From positions 1 to 64,000 of the forward strand of contig NZ_SNWW01000003.1 of assembly GCF_004362015.1 (NCBI RefSeq): a stretch of DNA of 64,000 nt, read 5' to 3'. The stretch's first letter is position 1; every line of letters starts with the position of its first letter. Shown in pieces: positions 26,328 to 36,504 of the stretch. Below the pieces are notes generated by a model. The model worked only from the letters and a program-made list of their open reading frames with translations. It made no database searches and was not told the origin of the DNA. The position numbers and the translations under genes were made by a program. The DNA is from Flavobacterium chryseum (lineage in GTDB: Bacteria; Bacteroidota; Bacteroidia; Flavobacteriales; Flavobacteriaceae).

Positions 26328-26669
26328 ATGAGCACATTTTCAATTTTTTTAGTTTTAATCACAATAGTTTGTTTTCTATTGATCGTAGTAATCATGGTTC
26401 AAAACCCTAAAGGAGGCGGATTGTCGTCTACAATTAGTGGAACTCAAATGTTAGGTGGAGTACAAAAAACAACTGACTTTTTAGACAAAAGTACTTGGAC
26501 ATTGGCTACTATCCTGATTGCTTTAATCTTACTTTCAAGCTTAAGCTTTACAGGATCATTAAGCGATACTGATTCTAAACTTATTGAGAAAACGGAAGCA
26601 CCTGCAACTAATACACCAGTTGCCCCAGTACAACAAACACCAGCTCCGGCAACTCCTGCAGCTAAATAA
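26328..26669 (+). CDS. secG: SecG, protein-export translocase subunit
   Basis: A 113-residue membrane protein with two transmembrane helices (about residues 2-22 and 52-72). The central loop NPKGGGLSSTISGTQMLGG is diagnostic of SecG, which assists SecA in the SecYEG channel. A proline/alanine/threonine-rich C-terminal extension (residues 88-113) is common in this phylum. It overlaps nothing but starts four bases after the TPR gene, suggesting translational coupling. Confidence 0.95.
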   Translation: MSTFSIFLVLITIVCFLLIVVIMVQNPKGGGLSSTISGTQMLGGVQKTTDFLDKSTWTLATILIALILLSSLSFTGSLSDTDSKLIEKTEAPATNTPVAPVQQTPAPATPAAK

Positions 26670-26690
26670 TAATTTAAATATAAAATGAAA

Positions 26691-26720
26691 TGCCAGCCTG
26701 TCAAAGCTGGCATTTTTTTT
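26691..26720 (+). terminator. Rho-independent terminator after secG
   Basis: TGCCAGC pairs with GCTGGCA around an eight-base loop, followed by eight T residues, 22 bases past the secG stop codon. It separates the lptE-TPR-secG transcript from groES-groEL. Confidence 0.85.
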
Positions 26721-26746
26721 AGGAAATAATGTCAGTTAAAATAGCA

Positions 26747-26762
26747 TGGCACAATTTCTGAA
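26747..26762 (+). promoter_or_regulatory. Candidate sigma-54-type promoter of groES
   Basis: TGGCAC at 26747-26752 followed after five bases by CTGA (consensus TTGC). The GG and the expected GC position are ten bases apart, as in -24/-12 promoters; two of four positions in the -12 box differ. A TGTCAG half-site lies 20 bases upstream. The predicted transcript start would be near 26774, giving a leader of about 35 bases before the groES ATG. No CIRCE element or TAnnTTTG box was seen. Confidence 0.4.
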
Positions 26763-26809
26763 AGCTAATAGAACATTAAAAAACGTATAACTTATAATAA
26801 TATAAAATC

Positions 26810-27085
26810 ATGGCCTTAAACATTAAACCGCTTTCAGATCGCGTACTTATTGAGCCTGTTGCAGCTGAAACCAAAACTGCCTCAGGGATTTTTATTCCAG
26901 ATACTGCCAAAGAAAAACCACAAAAAGGAACTGTTGTGGCAGTAGGAAACGGATCTAAAGATCACACTATGACCGTAAAAGTTGGTGATACTGTCCTTTA
27001 CGGTAAATATGCAGGAACAGAATTAAAACTGGAAGGAACTGATTATTTGATTATGCGCGAAGACGATATTCTTGCGATAATCTAA
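26810..27085 (+). CDS. groES: Co-chaperonin GroES
   Basis: A 91-residue co-chaperonin that caps the GroEL ring. Diagnostic features are [10 protein letters not shown] near the start, the mobile loop ([12 protein letters not shown], around residues 18-32), and [20 protein letters not shown] at the C-terminus. It is followed 82 bases later by groEL, presumably in one transcript. Confidence 0.98.
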   Translation: MALNIKPLSDRVLIEPVAAETKTASGIFIPDTAKEKPQKGTVVAVGNGSKDHTMTVKVGDTVLYGKYAGTELKLEGTDYLIMREDDILAII

Positions 27086-27164
27086 AAAATACGTATTAAG
27101 TACTCGGTATTAAGAATTAAGACTAAAGTAACTTGAAACAAATCAAACATTAAACAAAAAATAA

Positions 27165-28796
<1,632 letters not shown>

Positions 28797-28816
28797 TCAT
28801 TCTTTTCTTAAAACTT

Positions 28817-28848
28817 AAAACGCCAGATATTAATCTGGCGTTTTTTTT
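28817..28848 (+). terminator. Rho-independent terminator after groEL
   Basis: CGCCAGAT pairs with ATCTGGCG, extended by A/T pairs, and is followed by eight T residues, 20 bases past the groEL stop codon. Confidence 0.85.
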
Positions 28849-28849
28849 A

Positions 28850-28932
28850 GCTACGAATTTCACTAATTTCCACGAATTGTTTTTTCAATATTACTTTAAA
28901 AAATTAGTGCCAATTAGTGAAATTCATGGCAA
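28850..28932. repeat. Imperfect long inverted repeat
   Basis: The left arm (CTACGAATTTCACTAATTTC from 28851) and the right arm (reverse complement GCCATGAATTTCACTAATTG) pair imperfectly over about 29 bases around a short centre. It is related in layout and sequence theme to the longer inverted repeat at 30241-30334, flanking the phosphodiesterase gene between them. Confidence 0.6.
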
Positions 28933-28967
28933 ACTTTTTTTATTTAAAATTGTTTAACATTCAGTTT

Positions 28968-28998
28968 TTGCTGTTAAAAATGGTTATTGGTAACTTTG
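28968..28998 (+). promoter_or_regulatory. Bacteroidota-type promoter of the phosphodiesterase gene
   Basis: TTG at 28968-28970 and TAACTTTG at 28991-28998 with a 20-base spacer. The expected start point is near 29005, about 15 bases before the ATG at 29020. Confidence 0.6.
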
Positions 28999-29019
28999 CA
29001 ATTCCAATAAATTTCAATA

Positions 29020-30219
29020 ATGAAAAAGCATTTTACATCTCTTCTATTCTTAATTTTTCTTTCATTTTCTTTCGCGTTACATGCTAAAATCAATAAAGAC
29101 ACTTATGTAGTTTTAGTTTCTATGGATGGATTCCGTTGGGATTATCAAAAACAATTTGACCTTCCGAATTTAAAACAAATTGCCAATGAAGGCGTTCATG
29201 CAAAATCGATGAAACCTTCTTATCCTAGTAAAACTTTTCCGAATCATTATTCTATTGTAACAGGACTTTATCCGGATCATCATGGAATCATTAATAATGT
29301 TTTTTATGATTCAGCAATGAACGAATCTTTTTCTTTATCATCTAATGCAAAAAATGATTCCCGTTTTTATGGGGGAAATCCGATTTGGAATGTTGCCGAG
29401 CAACAAGGTATTAAAACTGCTTCTTTTTTCTGGCCAGGCTCTGATTTAGATCAAAGAAGACCAAGTTATTATAAAAATTACGACAGCAAAATTCCGTATG
29501 AAACCAGAATTGACACAGTCTTAAAATGGCTGCAGCTTCCGGAAAAACAACGCCCGCATTTAGTTACTTTATATTTTGACGAACCAGATCATACCGGACA
29601 TAATTTTGGTCCGCTTTCTCCGGAAAATAAAAAAATGGTCATTAAAATGGATTCTATTATGGGAGAATTATCCCGAAGATTAGATCAGTTAACCATTGGA
29701 AAACAAATTAATTTAATCATTGTTTCAGATCACGGAATGGCTGACATCAGCAATGATAAAAAAGTGGCTGTTCTGGACTATCTAAAACCGGAATGGCTTG
29801 GCTATAAAGAAGTAATTAACCCAATTATGAGCCTTCAGGCAAAACCAGGATTTCAGGATTCTATTGCAATTGCTTTGAAAAAAGTCCCACATATTAAGTT
29901 CTGGAAATCTAGTGAAGTTCCGAAAAGGCTGCACTACGGAACCAATCCGCGTGTACATGATTTTGTTATTGAAGCTGAAAAAGGATATAGTTTAGTAAGT
30001 AAAGTAAGCACATACATAAAAGGCGGTACGCATGGTTATGACAATGACGAGAAAGACATGCATGCTATTTTTTATGCAAAAGGACCTGCTTTTAAAGTTG
30101 ATAAAAAGGTAGGTACATTTCAAAATGTTTCGGTTTATCCTTTAATTGCGCATATTTTAGGATTACAAATTGATGAAGTTGATGGAAAATTGAGCGAAGT
30201 TGAGAATATGCTGAAATAA
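29020..30219 (+). CDS. Ectonucleotide pyrophosphatase/phosphodiesterase-family enzyme
   Basis: A 399-residue exported alkaline-phosphatase-superfamily enzyme of the nucleotide pyrophosphatase/phosphodiesterase (NPP) type. A signal peptide (MKKHFTSLLFLIFLSFSFALHA) precedes the metal/nucleophile core: D36 in LVSMDGFRWDY, the nucleophile T72 in PSKTFPNHYSIVTG, then PDHTGHNFGP and IIVSDHGM, which complete the two zinc sites. It hydrolyses a phosphodiester or pyrophosphate in the periplasm or outside the cell; the substrate is not determined. It sits alone between two long inverted repeats. Confidence 0.9.
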   Translation: MKKHFTSLLFLIFLSFSFALHAKINKDTYVVLVSMDGFRWDYQKQFDLPNLKQIANEGVHAKSMKPSYPSKTFPNHYSIVTGLYPDHHGIINNVFYDSAMNESFSLSSNAKNDSRFYGGNPIWNVAEQQGIKTASFFWPGSDLDQRRPSYYKNYDSKIPYETRIDTVLKWLQLPEKQRPHLVTLYFDEPDHTGHNFGPLSPENKKMVIKMDSIMGELSRRLDQLTIGKQINLIIVSDHGMADISNDKKVAVLDYLKPEWLGYKEVINPIMSLQAKPGFQDSIAIALKKVPHIKFWKSSEVPKRLHYGTNPRVHDFVIEAEKGYSLVSKVSTYIKGGTHGYDNDEKDMHAIFYAKGPAFKVDKKVGTFQNVSVYPLIAHILGLQIDEVDGKLSEVENMLK

Positions 30220-30240
30220 ATAATTATAAAAGTATTGAAA

Positions 30241-30334
30241 AAGTTTCGCCACGAATTGCACAAATTTTCACGAATTAATTTTAAAAAATGCCTTTAAAAT
30301 TTGTGAAAATTTGTGCAATTCGTGGCGAACTTTA
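30241..30334. repeat. Long, nearly perfect inverted repeat
   Basis: Two arms of about 43 bases, starting CGCCACGAATTGCACAAATT, face each other around a centre of four to eight bases. It lies between the convergent phosphodiesterase and SDR genes, where it would form a stable hairpin in either transcript and may serve as a bidirectional terminator. Confidence 0.7.
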
Positions 30335-30353
30335 TTTAATTCAAGGTTTTTGA

Positions 30354-31193
30354 TTAAAATCCAGTAGAAACAGAAACTGATTTCCATTGTTCTAATTCTC
30401 CCTGAACGCTTCCTATTTTCTGGTTAGCCATATCATAGGCATCTTGTCCTAAAAATAAATGCAAAGGAGGATTTTCTTCCTGGCTAATTTTAATTAAAGC
30501 ATCAGCTAATTTTTCAGGATCTCCCGGTTGATTTTCGTTGATATCACCTTTGTGAGCACTTTCAGATTGTCTTACTTCTTTATAATCTGCAATTGGACTT
30601 TGAGGCAACAATAAAGAACTGTCTTTTAAGAAATCGGTTCTGAAATAACCAGGATATACAATTGTTGCATGAATTCCGAATGGTTTTATTTCTGCCGATA
30701 ATGATTCTGTTAAACCTGCAACGGCAAATTTTGTAGAACAGTAAATTCCCCAACCCGGAAATTCTCCGTAATAACCTCCAACAGAAGAAATATTAAAAAT
30801 ATGTCCTGATTGGTTAGCACGCATGTAAGGCATTGTATTTCTGATGACATTCAATAAACCGAAAACATTTACTTCGTAGTTTTTTCTAGCTTCTGCATCG
30901 GTTAATTCTTCTAATGCTCCTAACAAACCGTAACCTGCATTGTTTACCAAAACATCTATCGTTTTAAAATGACTTACAGTTACTTCAATGGCATTTTTTA
31001 CACTTTTTTCATCAACCAAATCCATTTCTAAAGGAAGAAAATTTTCTGATGGATTTCCTAATACTTTTACTAAAGCTTCTTCACTTCTTGAAGTTGCAGC
31101 TACTTTGAAACCTTGTGCTAATAATTTTTTAGCTAATTCTAATCCAAGTCCCTTTGAAGCACCTGTGATAAACCAAACTTTGTTATTTTCCAT
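30354..31193 (-). CDS. Short-chain dehydrogenase/reductase
   Basis: A 279-residue NAD(P)-dependent oxidoreductase of the classical SDR type. TGASKGLG (residues 10-17) binds the cofactor, NNAGYG (84-89) is conserved, and the active site is S136/S137, Y151 and K155 (YCSTK). Arginine in TSRSEE at residue 36 after the second strand suggests NADP preference. Substrate unknown. A divergent promoter is not seen; it is followed upstream by the AraC regulator on the same strand, 91 bases away, which may control it. Confidence 0.9.
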   Translation of the reverse strand: MENNKVWFITGASKGLGLELAKKLLAQGFKVAATSRSEEALVKVLGNPSENFLPLEMDLVDEKSVKNAIEVTVSHFKTIDVLVNNAGYGLLGALEELTDAEARKNYEVNVFGLLNVIRNTMPYMRANQSGHIFNISSVGGYYGEFPGWGIYCSTKFAVAGLTESLSAEIKPFGIHATIVYPGYFRTDFLKDSSLLLPQSPIADYKEVRQSESAHKGDINENQPGDPEKLADALIKISQEENPPLHLFLGQDAYDMANQKIGSVQGELEQWKSVSVSTGF

Positions 31194-31284
31194 GATTTTA
31201 AATTTTTACGTTTTAATTACAGGACAAAGGTATTGGCGAACTGCTTGTTAAAAATTAAAGCAATCAAGCAAGAAGTTACAAAAA

Positions 31285-32193
31285 TCAAACAATTTCGGCA
31301 ATTCGATAATTTTTAGGCGAAACCTGAACATTTTTCTTGAAGAAATTGATAAAATGAGACAACTCTTCGAAGCCCAAGCACCATGCAATTTCATTAATAT
31401 TCCAATTGGTTTGTTTCAGTAAAATCATCGCTTCCTGAACAATCCTTTCAGAAATAATTTGGGAAGTCGTTTTTCCTGTCGTTTCTTTTAATGCTTTATT
31501 GAGATGATTTACATGTACATTTAACTGACTCGCATATTCAGAAGGCGAACGGAAATTAATTTGCTGCGATATCGATTCAATCGGAAACTGACGTTCCAGC
31601 AATTCTAAAAACAAAGATGAAATTCTAATCGTAGCGTTCGACTTACTGTATAATGAAGTAGTTACCGTTTGGGTTTTCAGTGCGAGGTGAATAATTTCAA
31701 AAACAAGATTCCGAAGCACATCATATTTAAAAGCATAATCAGAATTGATTTCGTCAAACATTTTTAGATATACTGTTTTTAAAGATTCGGCTAATTCTTT
31801 TGAAATCGGAACAATTGGATTTCCGCCGGGCTGAAATAAAGGATATTCCTTTAAATTTCCATATTGGCTAAAAAAAGCATCTGTAAAAATGCAGAAAAAA
31901 CCAGTTTGATTTTCATCAATCTGCTCCCAATTGTACGGAATTTGCGGATTGGCAAAAAATAAAGCCTGATCTTCAATACCAACGACTTTATCTGCATAAT
32001 GCACTTTGTTTTTTCCGATAATCAAACTTATTTTATAAAAGTCTTTTCGGGTATAAGGAAATGGTTTACAGGTATTACCAACAAAGTCATCCAATTTAAA
32101 AACATTAAAATGTCCGATTTCTTTTTTAAGATTCTCGGGCATTCCATTTACTTTTATCGTGTAAAAATCTTCTAAGGTTTCTGTGAGTTTCAT
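31285..32193 (-). CDS. AraC-family transcriptional regulator
   Basis: A 302-residue regulator with a ligand-binding N-terminal cupin-like domain (about residues 1-190) and a C-terminal AraC-type double helix-turn-helix in the last 100 residues, including the second recognition helix ending ...INEIAWCLGFEELSHFINFFKK. It lies directly upstream of the SDR gene on the same strand, so the SDR is a plausible target. The inducer is unknown. Confidence 0.9.
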   Translation of the reverse strand: MKLTETLEDFYTIKVNGMPENLKKEIGHFNVFKLDDFVGNTCKPFPYTRKDFYKISLIIGKNKVHYADKVVGIEDQALFFANPQIPYNWEQIDENQTGFFCIFTDAFFSQYGNLKEYPLFQPGGNPIVPISKELAESLKTVYLKMFDEINSDYAFKYDVLRNLVFEIIHLALKTQTVTTSLYSKSNATIRISSLFLELLERQFPIESISQQINFRSPSEYASQLNVHVNHLNKALKETTGKTTSQIISERIVQEAMILLKQTNWNINEIAWCLGFEELSHFINFFKKNVQVSPKNYRIAEIV

Positions 32194-32310
32194 TTTGTAA
32201 AGTTACGAAATTCAAACAAAACCAGAGAACAAAGAATAAGGAATAAAGAATAAAGAGGAAAAGCGAATTCAATTCACAATTTACAACTCACAATTAATCA
32301 TTCACCATTA

Positions 32311-33840
32311 TCAAGAAACCACTTTATAAGTAGGATCTTCAATTATGTTAACATTAATAACGGCATCGGCATTTTTTAATAAAATTCTGCAGTCTTCGCT
32401 TAAATGCTGTAACTCAATTACCTTATTTTCCTGATTGTATTTTTTTGTCAAATTATTCAAAGCTTCTATGGCCGACATATCAGCAACACGACTTTCCTTA
32501 AAATCTATAATTACATGATTTGGATCGTTTTTAACATCAAACTTTTCCATAAAGTTGGCAATTGAACCAAAAAATAAAGGTCCGTAAATTTGATAATGCT
32601 TTACTCCTGCTTCATCAATAAAATGGCGTGCGCGAATTCTTTTTGCACTTTCCCAGGCAAAAACCAAAGCCGAAATAATGACTCCAATCAAAACTGCTAA
32701 AGCCAGATTATGCAGTAGAATTGTAATTACGGCAACCAGAATTCCAACAAAAATATCATGTCGGGGCATTTTATTAATGACTTTAAAACTTGCCCATTCA
32801 AAAGTGGTAATCGCAACCATCATCATAACGCCAACCAAAGCCGCCATAGGTAATTTCCCAATTACAGGCGCTCCAAAAAGTATAATCAATAAAATCGTTA
32901 ATGCGGCAATTATTCCAGAAAGTCGGGCTCTTGATCCGGCACCTAGATTCACCAAAGTTTGCGCAATCATTGGGCAGCCACCCATACCAAAAAAGAAACC
33001 GTTTAAGATATTCGAGCTTCCTTGTGCAATACATTCTCTGTTACTGTTTCCTCGTGTTCCAGTAATTTCATCAACCAAATTCAGCGTAAGCAATCCTTCG
33101 GTCAAACCAACGGCGGCTACTATAACAGAATAAGGAAATATTATTTTAAAGGTTTCAAAAGAAATTGGAATATTCGGAATATGAAAAGGAGGAAATCCGC
33201 CCTGAACCGATGCAATATCCTGAACAGTTTTTGTTTCGATATTGAATATAAGCACGATAGCAAAAACTACCATTATCGCTACTAAAGAAGCCGGAACTGC
33301 TTTTGTAATTTTAGGAAAAAGTAAAACGATACCAATCGTAAGCGCAACCAAACCCAGCATAACATATAGAGGCGTTCCTTGCAGCCAAGAAACCTGTCCG
33401 TTTACAATAGTTTTAAATTGCTCTAATTGCGACATGAAAATCACAACCGCCAATCCGTTTACAAAACCAAACATAACGGGCTGCGGCACTAATCTGATAA
33501 ATTTTCCGAGTTTAAAAAGTCCTATACAAATTTGCACTACTCCACCCAAAGCAACTGCGGCAAAAACATATTCGATGCCGTGCGATTTCATCAAAGCGAT
33601 TAAAACGATCACGGTTGCTCCTGCTCCGCCTGAAATCATTCCGGGTCTTCCGCCAAAAATCGCGGTTATTAAACCTGCAATAAATGCCGCATATAAACCA
33701 ACCAAAGGTGGAAATCCGGCCAAAATTGCAAACGATAATGATTCCGGAATCATTGTCATCGCAACGGTTAAACCAGCTAAAATTTCGTTTTTATAATTAA
33801 CTTTTTGAGTAAAGTCAAAGAGAGAGAAGGCTTTTTTCAT
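32311..33840 (-). CDS. SulP-family inorganic anion transporter
   Basis: A 509-residue SulP (SLC26-type) transporter with about 12 membrane segments in residues 20-400, including the signature region GLYAAFIAGLITAIFGGRPG. The C-terminal STAS domain (residues 405-509) contains HVIIDFKESRVADMSAIEAL. Substrate in this family may be sulfate, bicarbonate or another anion; it cannot be told here. The ATG at 33840 is preferred to an upstream TTG. The antisense reading frames of this gene reach 184 codons, but they are shadows. Confidence 0.9.
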   Translation of the reverse strand: MKKAFSLFDFTQKVNYKNEILAGLTVAMTMIPESLSFAILAGFPPLVGLYAAFIAGLITAIFGGRPGMISGGAGATVIVLIALMKSHGIEYVFAAVALGGVVQICIGLFKLGKFIRLVPQPVMFGFVNGLAVVIFMSQLEQFKTIVNGQVSWLQGTPLYVMLGLVALTIGIVLLFPKITKAVPASLVAIMVVFAIVLIFNIETKTVQDIASVQGGFPPFHIPNIPISFETFKIIFPYSVIVAAVGLTEGLLTLNLVDEITGTRGNSNRECIAQGSSNILNGFFFGMGGCPMIAQTLVNLGAGSRARLSGIIAALTILLIILFGAPVIGKLPMAALVGVMMMVAITTFEWASFKVINKMPRHDIFVGILVAVITILLHNLALAVLIGVIISALVFAWESAKRIRARHFIDEAGVKHYQIYGPLFFGSIANFMEKFDVKNDPNHVIIDFKESRVADMSAIEALNNLTKKYNQENKVIELQHLSEDCRILLKNADAVINVNIIEDPTYKVVS

Positions 33841-34049
33841 AAGCTGCAAATTTAAAAAATAATTTACAGCAAACCCAATAAAACGCCTTTATACCAAAAT
33901 ACAGTTTAACAAAATTGCTCTAAAAGCAACTCTATAACTAAAAGAATAAAATTTATCATAATTCGAAATGTAATTTATTACAAAGTTTTTCAGACGGCTT
34001 TTGTGTAAAGCTTTACAACTGAAATTATAGCAACAAAAATATTGATAAT

Positions 34050-34092
34050 CTATTGTAAAAAAACGGGTATTTTTACCCTTTTTTCAATAGTA
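34050..34092 (-). terminator. Palindromic terminator of the 34105-34317 gene
   Basis: CTATTG and CAATAG form the outer arms, and AAACGGGTA and TACCC(T) the inner arms, around a four-base T loop, with poly-A/poly-T on both sides. It starts 13 bases past the stop codon of the minus-strand gene. The ACGGGTATTTTTACCC core resembles a palindromic operator but its position fits a terminator. Confidence 0.6.
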
Positions 34093-34104
34093 ATAAAAAA
34101 TAAA

Positions 34105-34317
34105 TTATTCTAATGCTATACAAAGATATCCCAGACAATTTACATAGTCTATGATATTTTTAGCCTCCAGTTCAACACCTTCAACCCTTAATATTTTATC
34201 GCAATCTTCTAAATCAAAATTGACTTTGTAATGTGGAAACTGACTTTGAATAACGGCGATAACATAATTTTTATCGGCCTCTTTGTGAACATTTGTTTTA
34301 AAAACCTCAACGACCAT
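34105..34317 (-). CDS. Small HMA-fold-like protein, 70 aa
   Basis: A 70-residue cytoplasmic protein starting MVVEVFKTNVHKEADKNYV and containing LEDCDKILRVEGVELEAKNI. Its secondary-structure pattern (beta-alpha-beta-beta-alpha-beta) resembles heavy-metal-associated (ferredoxin-like) domains, but the metal-binding CxxC is absent, so metal binding is not supported. Function unknown. It starts 30 bases before the DUF6268 gene's stop in the same direction and might be its downstream partner. Confidence 0.65.
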   Translation of the reverse strand: MVVEVFKTNVHKEADKNYVIAVIQSQFPHYKVNFDLEDCDKILRVEGVELEAKNIIDYVNCLGYLCIALE

Positions 34318-34346
34318 AATTATTTGTTTTTAATTATTGAATCTGA

Positions 34347-35327
34347 TTAAAAAGGATTGTATGATATTCCAAACCTGAAATATCCCTGAGTATCTTCCTT
34401 GTGGTCATAAACATAACGATTGGTACGTTCGCCTTTTGCAGTAATTCGCGTGCTTAAAACGTTATTGACTCCGGCTTTAAGAAAACTGATTACTTTAGGT
34501 GTAATGCTGTATTCATAAGTAATGCCCGATTTTAACTCCAACTGATTCAACTCATAAATCCCCTTGAGATTTGAGGTATTCAAATTTAAATAAAAACTTT
34601 CAGAGTTTAGTTCAGTACCTAAGGAAATTCTTACGTTTTCTAACAGTTCCCTTCTAAACAGTAAGCGTTGCGGCAAAATAAAATCGATATCCCATTTCGA
34701 GTTTTCAAACTTATGATTGTAAGTAAAAATTGGTGTAATGGGAATTATAGAAGAAGGATCTAACATTGCCAAAGCTCCAATTGTAATCGTCGTATTTTCT
34801 GTTCTTTTAAGTACAATGTTTGCGGTTACAAAACCTTTTACACGCTGCACATTTTCCTGATTTCCGTCAACCGTTGCTGTTCCATTATAAATAACAGGTT
34901 TCCTGAAAAGTGTCGACATATAAGTGGCACTCACAGCGGCTGCCATGTAATGAAAATTTTCCTGATTTCTTGTATAGGTCTGTGCTGAACTGTAATTATA
35001 AATATCTCCAAAATTGTAATTTTCATATTTATAGCGCAAAGAAGCGGTTAAAACAAAACGCTTAGATTCTGATTTATAAAAAGGCATGTTGAATGCGACT
35101 TTCAATCGGTTATGACTTTCGATTCTTCCTCTTTCAAAATCATTTCCAAAAAGTTCCGAATCATAATTTGTTGAACCTAATTGTTCGTATTGTACATCAA
35201 AAGTTCTCGTGGTCGGGAATTTATCTGTTACCGCTTTACCAAATGTTTTCATGCCCGGCTCTTTTTCCTGAGCCATAGTTTGTAAAGAAGTACACACGAA
35301 TAATACAGAAATGATTCTTGCTTTCAT
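34347..35327 (-). CDS. DUF6268-type outer-membrane beta-barrel protein
   Basis: A 326-residue exported protein (signal MKARIISVLFVCTSLQTMAQ). The mature chain is made of alternating amphipathic strands (for example VLTASLRYKYENYNFGDIYN and FVTANIVLKRTENTTITIGA) and ends in a C-terminal strand GYFRFGISYNPF with terminal phenylalanine, the signature of an outer-membrane barrel. It resembles the DUF6268 family of unknown function. It is divergent from the LytS-type kinase and shares a possible LytTR control site with it. Confidence 0.78.
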   Translation of the reverse strand: MKARIISVLFVCTSLQTMAQEKEPGMKTFGKAVTDKFPTTRTFDVQYEQLGSTNYDSELFGNDFERGRIESHNRLKVAFNMPFYKSESKRFVLTASLRYKYENYNFGDIYNYSSAQTYTRNQENFHYMAAAVSATYMSTLFRKPVIYNGTATVDGNQENVQRVKGFVTANIVLKRTENTTITIGALAMLDPSSIIPITPIFTYNHKFENSKWDIDFILPQRLLFRRELLENVRISLGTELNSESFYLNLNTSNLKGIYELNQLELKSGITYEYSITPKVISFLKAGVNNVLSTRITAKGERTNRYVYDHKEDTQGYFRFGISYNPF

Positions 35328-35416
35328 AAATTGACGTAAAGATTAAATTTTGTTTTGGATGGTATTTAAATGCAGTTCAAAAGTAATCGACAAGTTGGTA
35401 TTATAACAGTATAATT

Positions 35417-35449
35417 ATACTAATGGCGTATCATTTATACCAGTGGCGT
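35417..35449 (+). promoter_or_regulatory. Candidate LytTR-type direct-repeat operator
   Basis: ATACTAATGGCGT (35417-35429) and ATACCAGTGGCGT (35437-35449) share 11 of 13 bases and are 20 bases apart start to start, about two helical turns, as is typical for paired LytTR binding sites. They lie between the divergent barrel gene and the histidine-kinase gene. A TAATTTTG box (35496-35503) is directly downstream, before the kinase ATG. Confidence 0.5.
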
Positions 35450-35508
35450 TCGTATAATTTTATAAAGCAAATAACTATAAACTATAATATTACCTTAATT
35501 TTGCCGTT

Positions 35509-36504
35509 ATGACGATTCTAAAAATATATCAGAATTTTTTCTTCCGAAACCTCATCGTAAATACTCTTGTTATAGGTATTATTTTTGTTTGTATTTATGA
35601 CGAAATGAATCACTATAAAAAAGATTCGACTATACTTCTACAAAATATTTGCCTGGGCTATTTACCTATGTATTTTGGCGTAACCATTAGCAATGTGTTT
35701 ATAATTAATAAGCTTCTCTTGAGAAAAAAATATCGGATTTTCTGGGTTGTATTTATCATTTATTGGATTTGTTTATACAACGTAATGATCGATTATTTTT
35801 ATTATGCAGGATTGGGAAAAATGAAAACGCTATCGATTATCTCTTTACTTTTTAACGGAACTTGTTTGTATTTCCTCCATTTGGGAATCATGAAAAAAGT
35901 TTCGCAAACGGATAAGGATATTATTAATTTCAAGTCTGAACTTTCGTTTTTAAAACAGCAGCTTAATCCGCATTTTTTGTTGAATGCAATGAATAATTTA
36001 TATGGAGAATCGTTATCTGAGCCGGAGAAATTGCCGGACAGAATTTTAAATCTTTCAGATATGCTTCGATATCAGATAGAAGCTACCAAAAAAGATTATG
36101 TATTAGTAGATGATGAACTCGATTTTATTAAAAAATACATTGATTATTATAGTTTTAGAAGCGAAAGATTGTCTGTAACTCAAAAGTACGAAGGTGCTTT
36201 TGATAATATTGAAATTCCGCCTTTGTTCTTTTTGCCTTTGGTAGAAAATGCGGTTAAATTTTCCGGAGAAACCACTGAACCTTTTATCAATATTGATTTG
36301 AAGGTGAAGCACCAACATTTATCTTTTACTATAAAAAACAATTATCTCGATTCGGGTTCTCGCCTTTCGAGCACGGGAATTGGTATTGAAAACTTAAAAA
36401 GACGCCTTGAAGTGTACGGATTAAAGCATGAACTGAACTGCAAAAAAGAAAAGAATATTTTTACAGTAAAATTAAATATATGGCATCTACCTACCGCTGT
36501 TTGA
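35509..36504 (+). CDS. LytS/YehU-type sensor histidine kinase
   Basis: A 331-residue membrane histidine kinase. Four hydrophobic segments lie in residues 12-128, followed by the His-kinase domain (HK_LytS type): phosphoacceptor H155 in QQLNPHFLLNAMNNLY, ATP-binding N-box LVENAVKF and G-box STGIGIENLKRRL. It overlaps the response regulator by 25 bases, indicating co-translation. A weak promoter (TAATTTTG at 35496-35503) leaves little leader. Confidence 0.92.
   Translation: MTILKIYQNFFFRNLIVNTLVIGIIFVCIYDEMNHYKKDSTILLQNICLGYLPMYFGVTISNVFIINKLLLRKKYRIFWVVFIIYWICLYNVMIDYFYYAGLGKMKTLSIISLLFNGTCLYFLHLGIMKKVSQTDKDIINFKSELSFLKQQLNPHFLLNAMNNLYGESLSEPEKLPDRILNLSDMLRYQIEATKKDYVLVDDELDFIKKYIDYYSFRSERLSVTQKYEGAFDNIEIPPLFFLPLVENAVKFSGETTEPFINIDLKVKHQHLSFTIKNNYLDSGSRLSSTGIGIENLKRRLEVYGLKHELNCKKEKNIFTVKLNIWHLPTAV

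Noticed and set aside
24051..26395. Antisense frames over lptE, the Glu-rich gene and secG (60-100 codons)
   Set aside because: Phe- and Asn-rich or Ser/Thr-rich strings that arise from GAA-rich repeats read backwards.
26810..27085. CIRCE-type operator upstream of groES
   Set aside because: No TTAGCACTC-N9-GAGTGCTAA sequence or near match was found in 26720-26809.
32678..33796. Antisense frames of up to 184 codons over the SulP gene
   Set aside because: A transmembrane protein gene in this base composition gives long open reverse frames; no family resemblance.
34050..34092. ACGGGTATTTTTACCC palindrome considered as an operator for the SulP gene
   Set aside because: It starts 13 bases past the stop of the 34105-34317 gene and has T-runs on both sides, so it was called a terminator.
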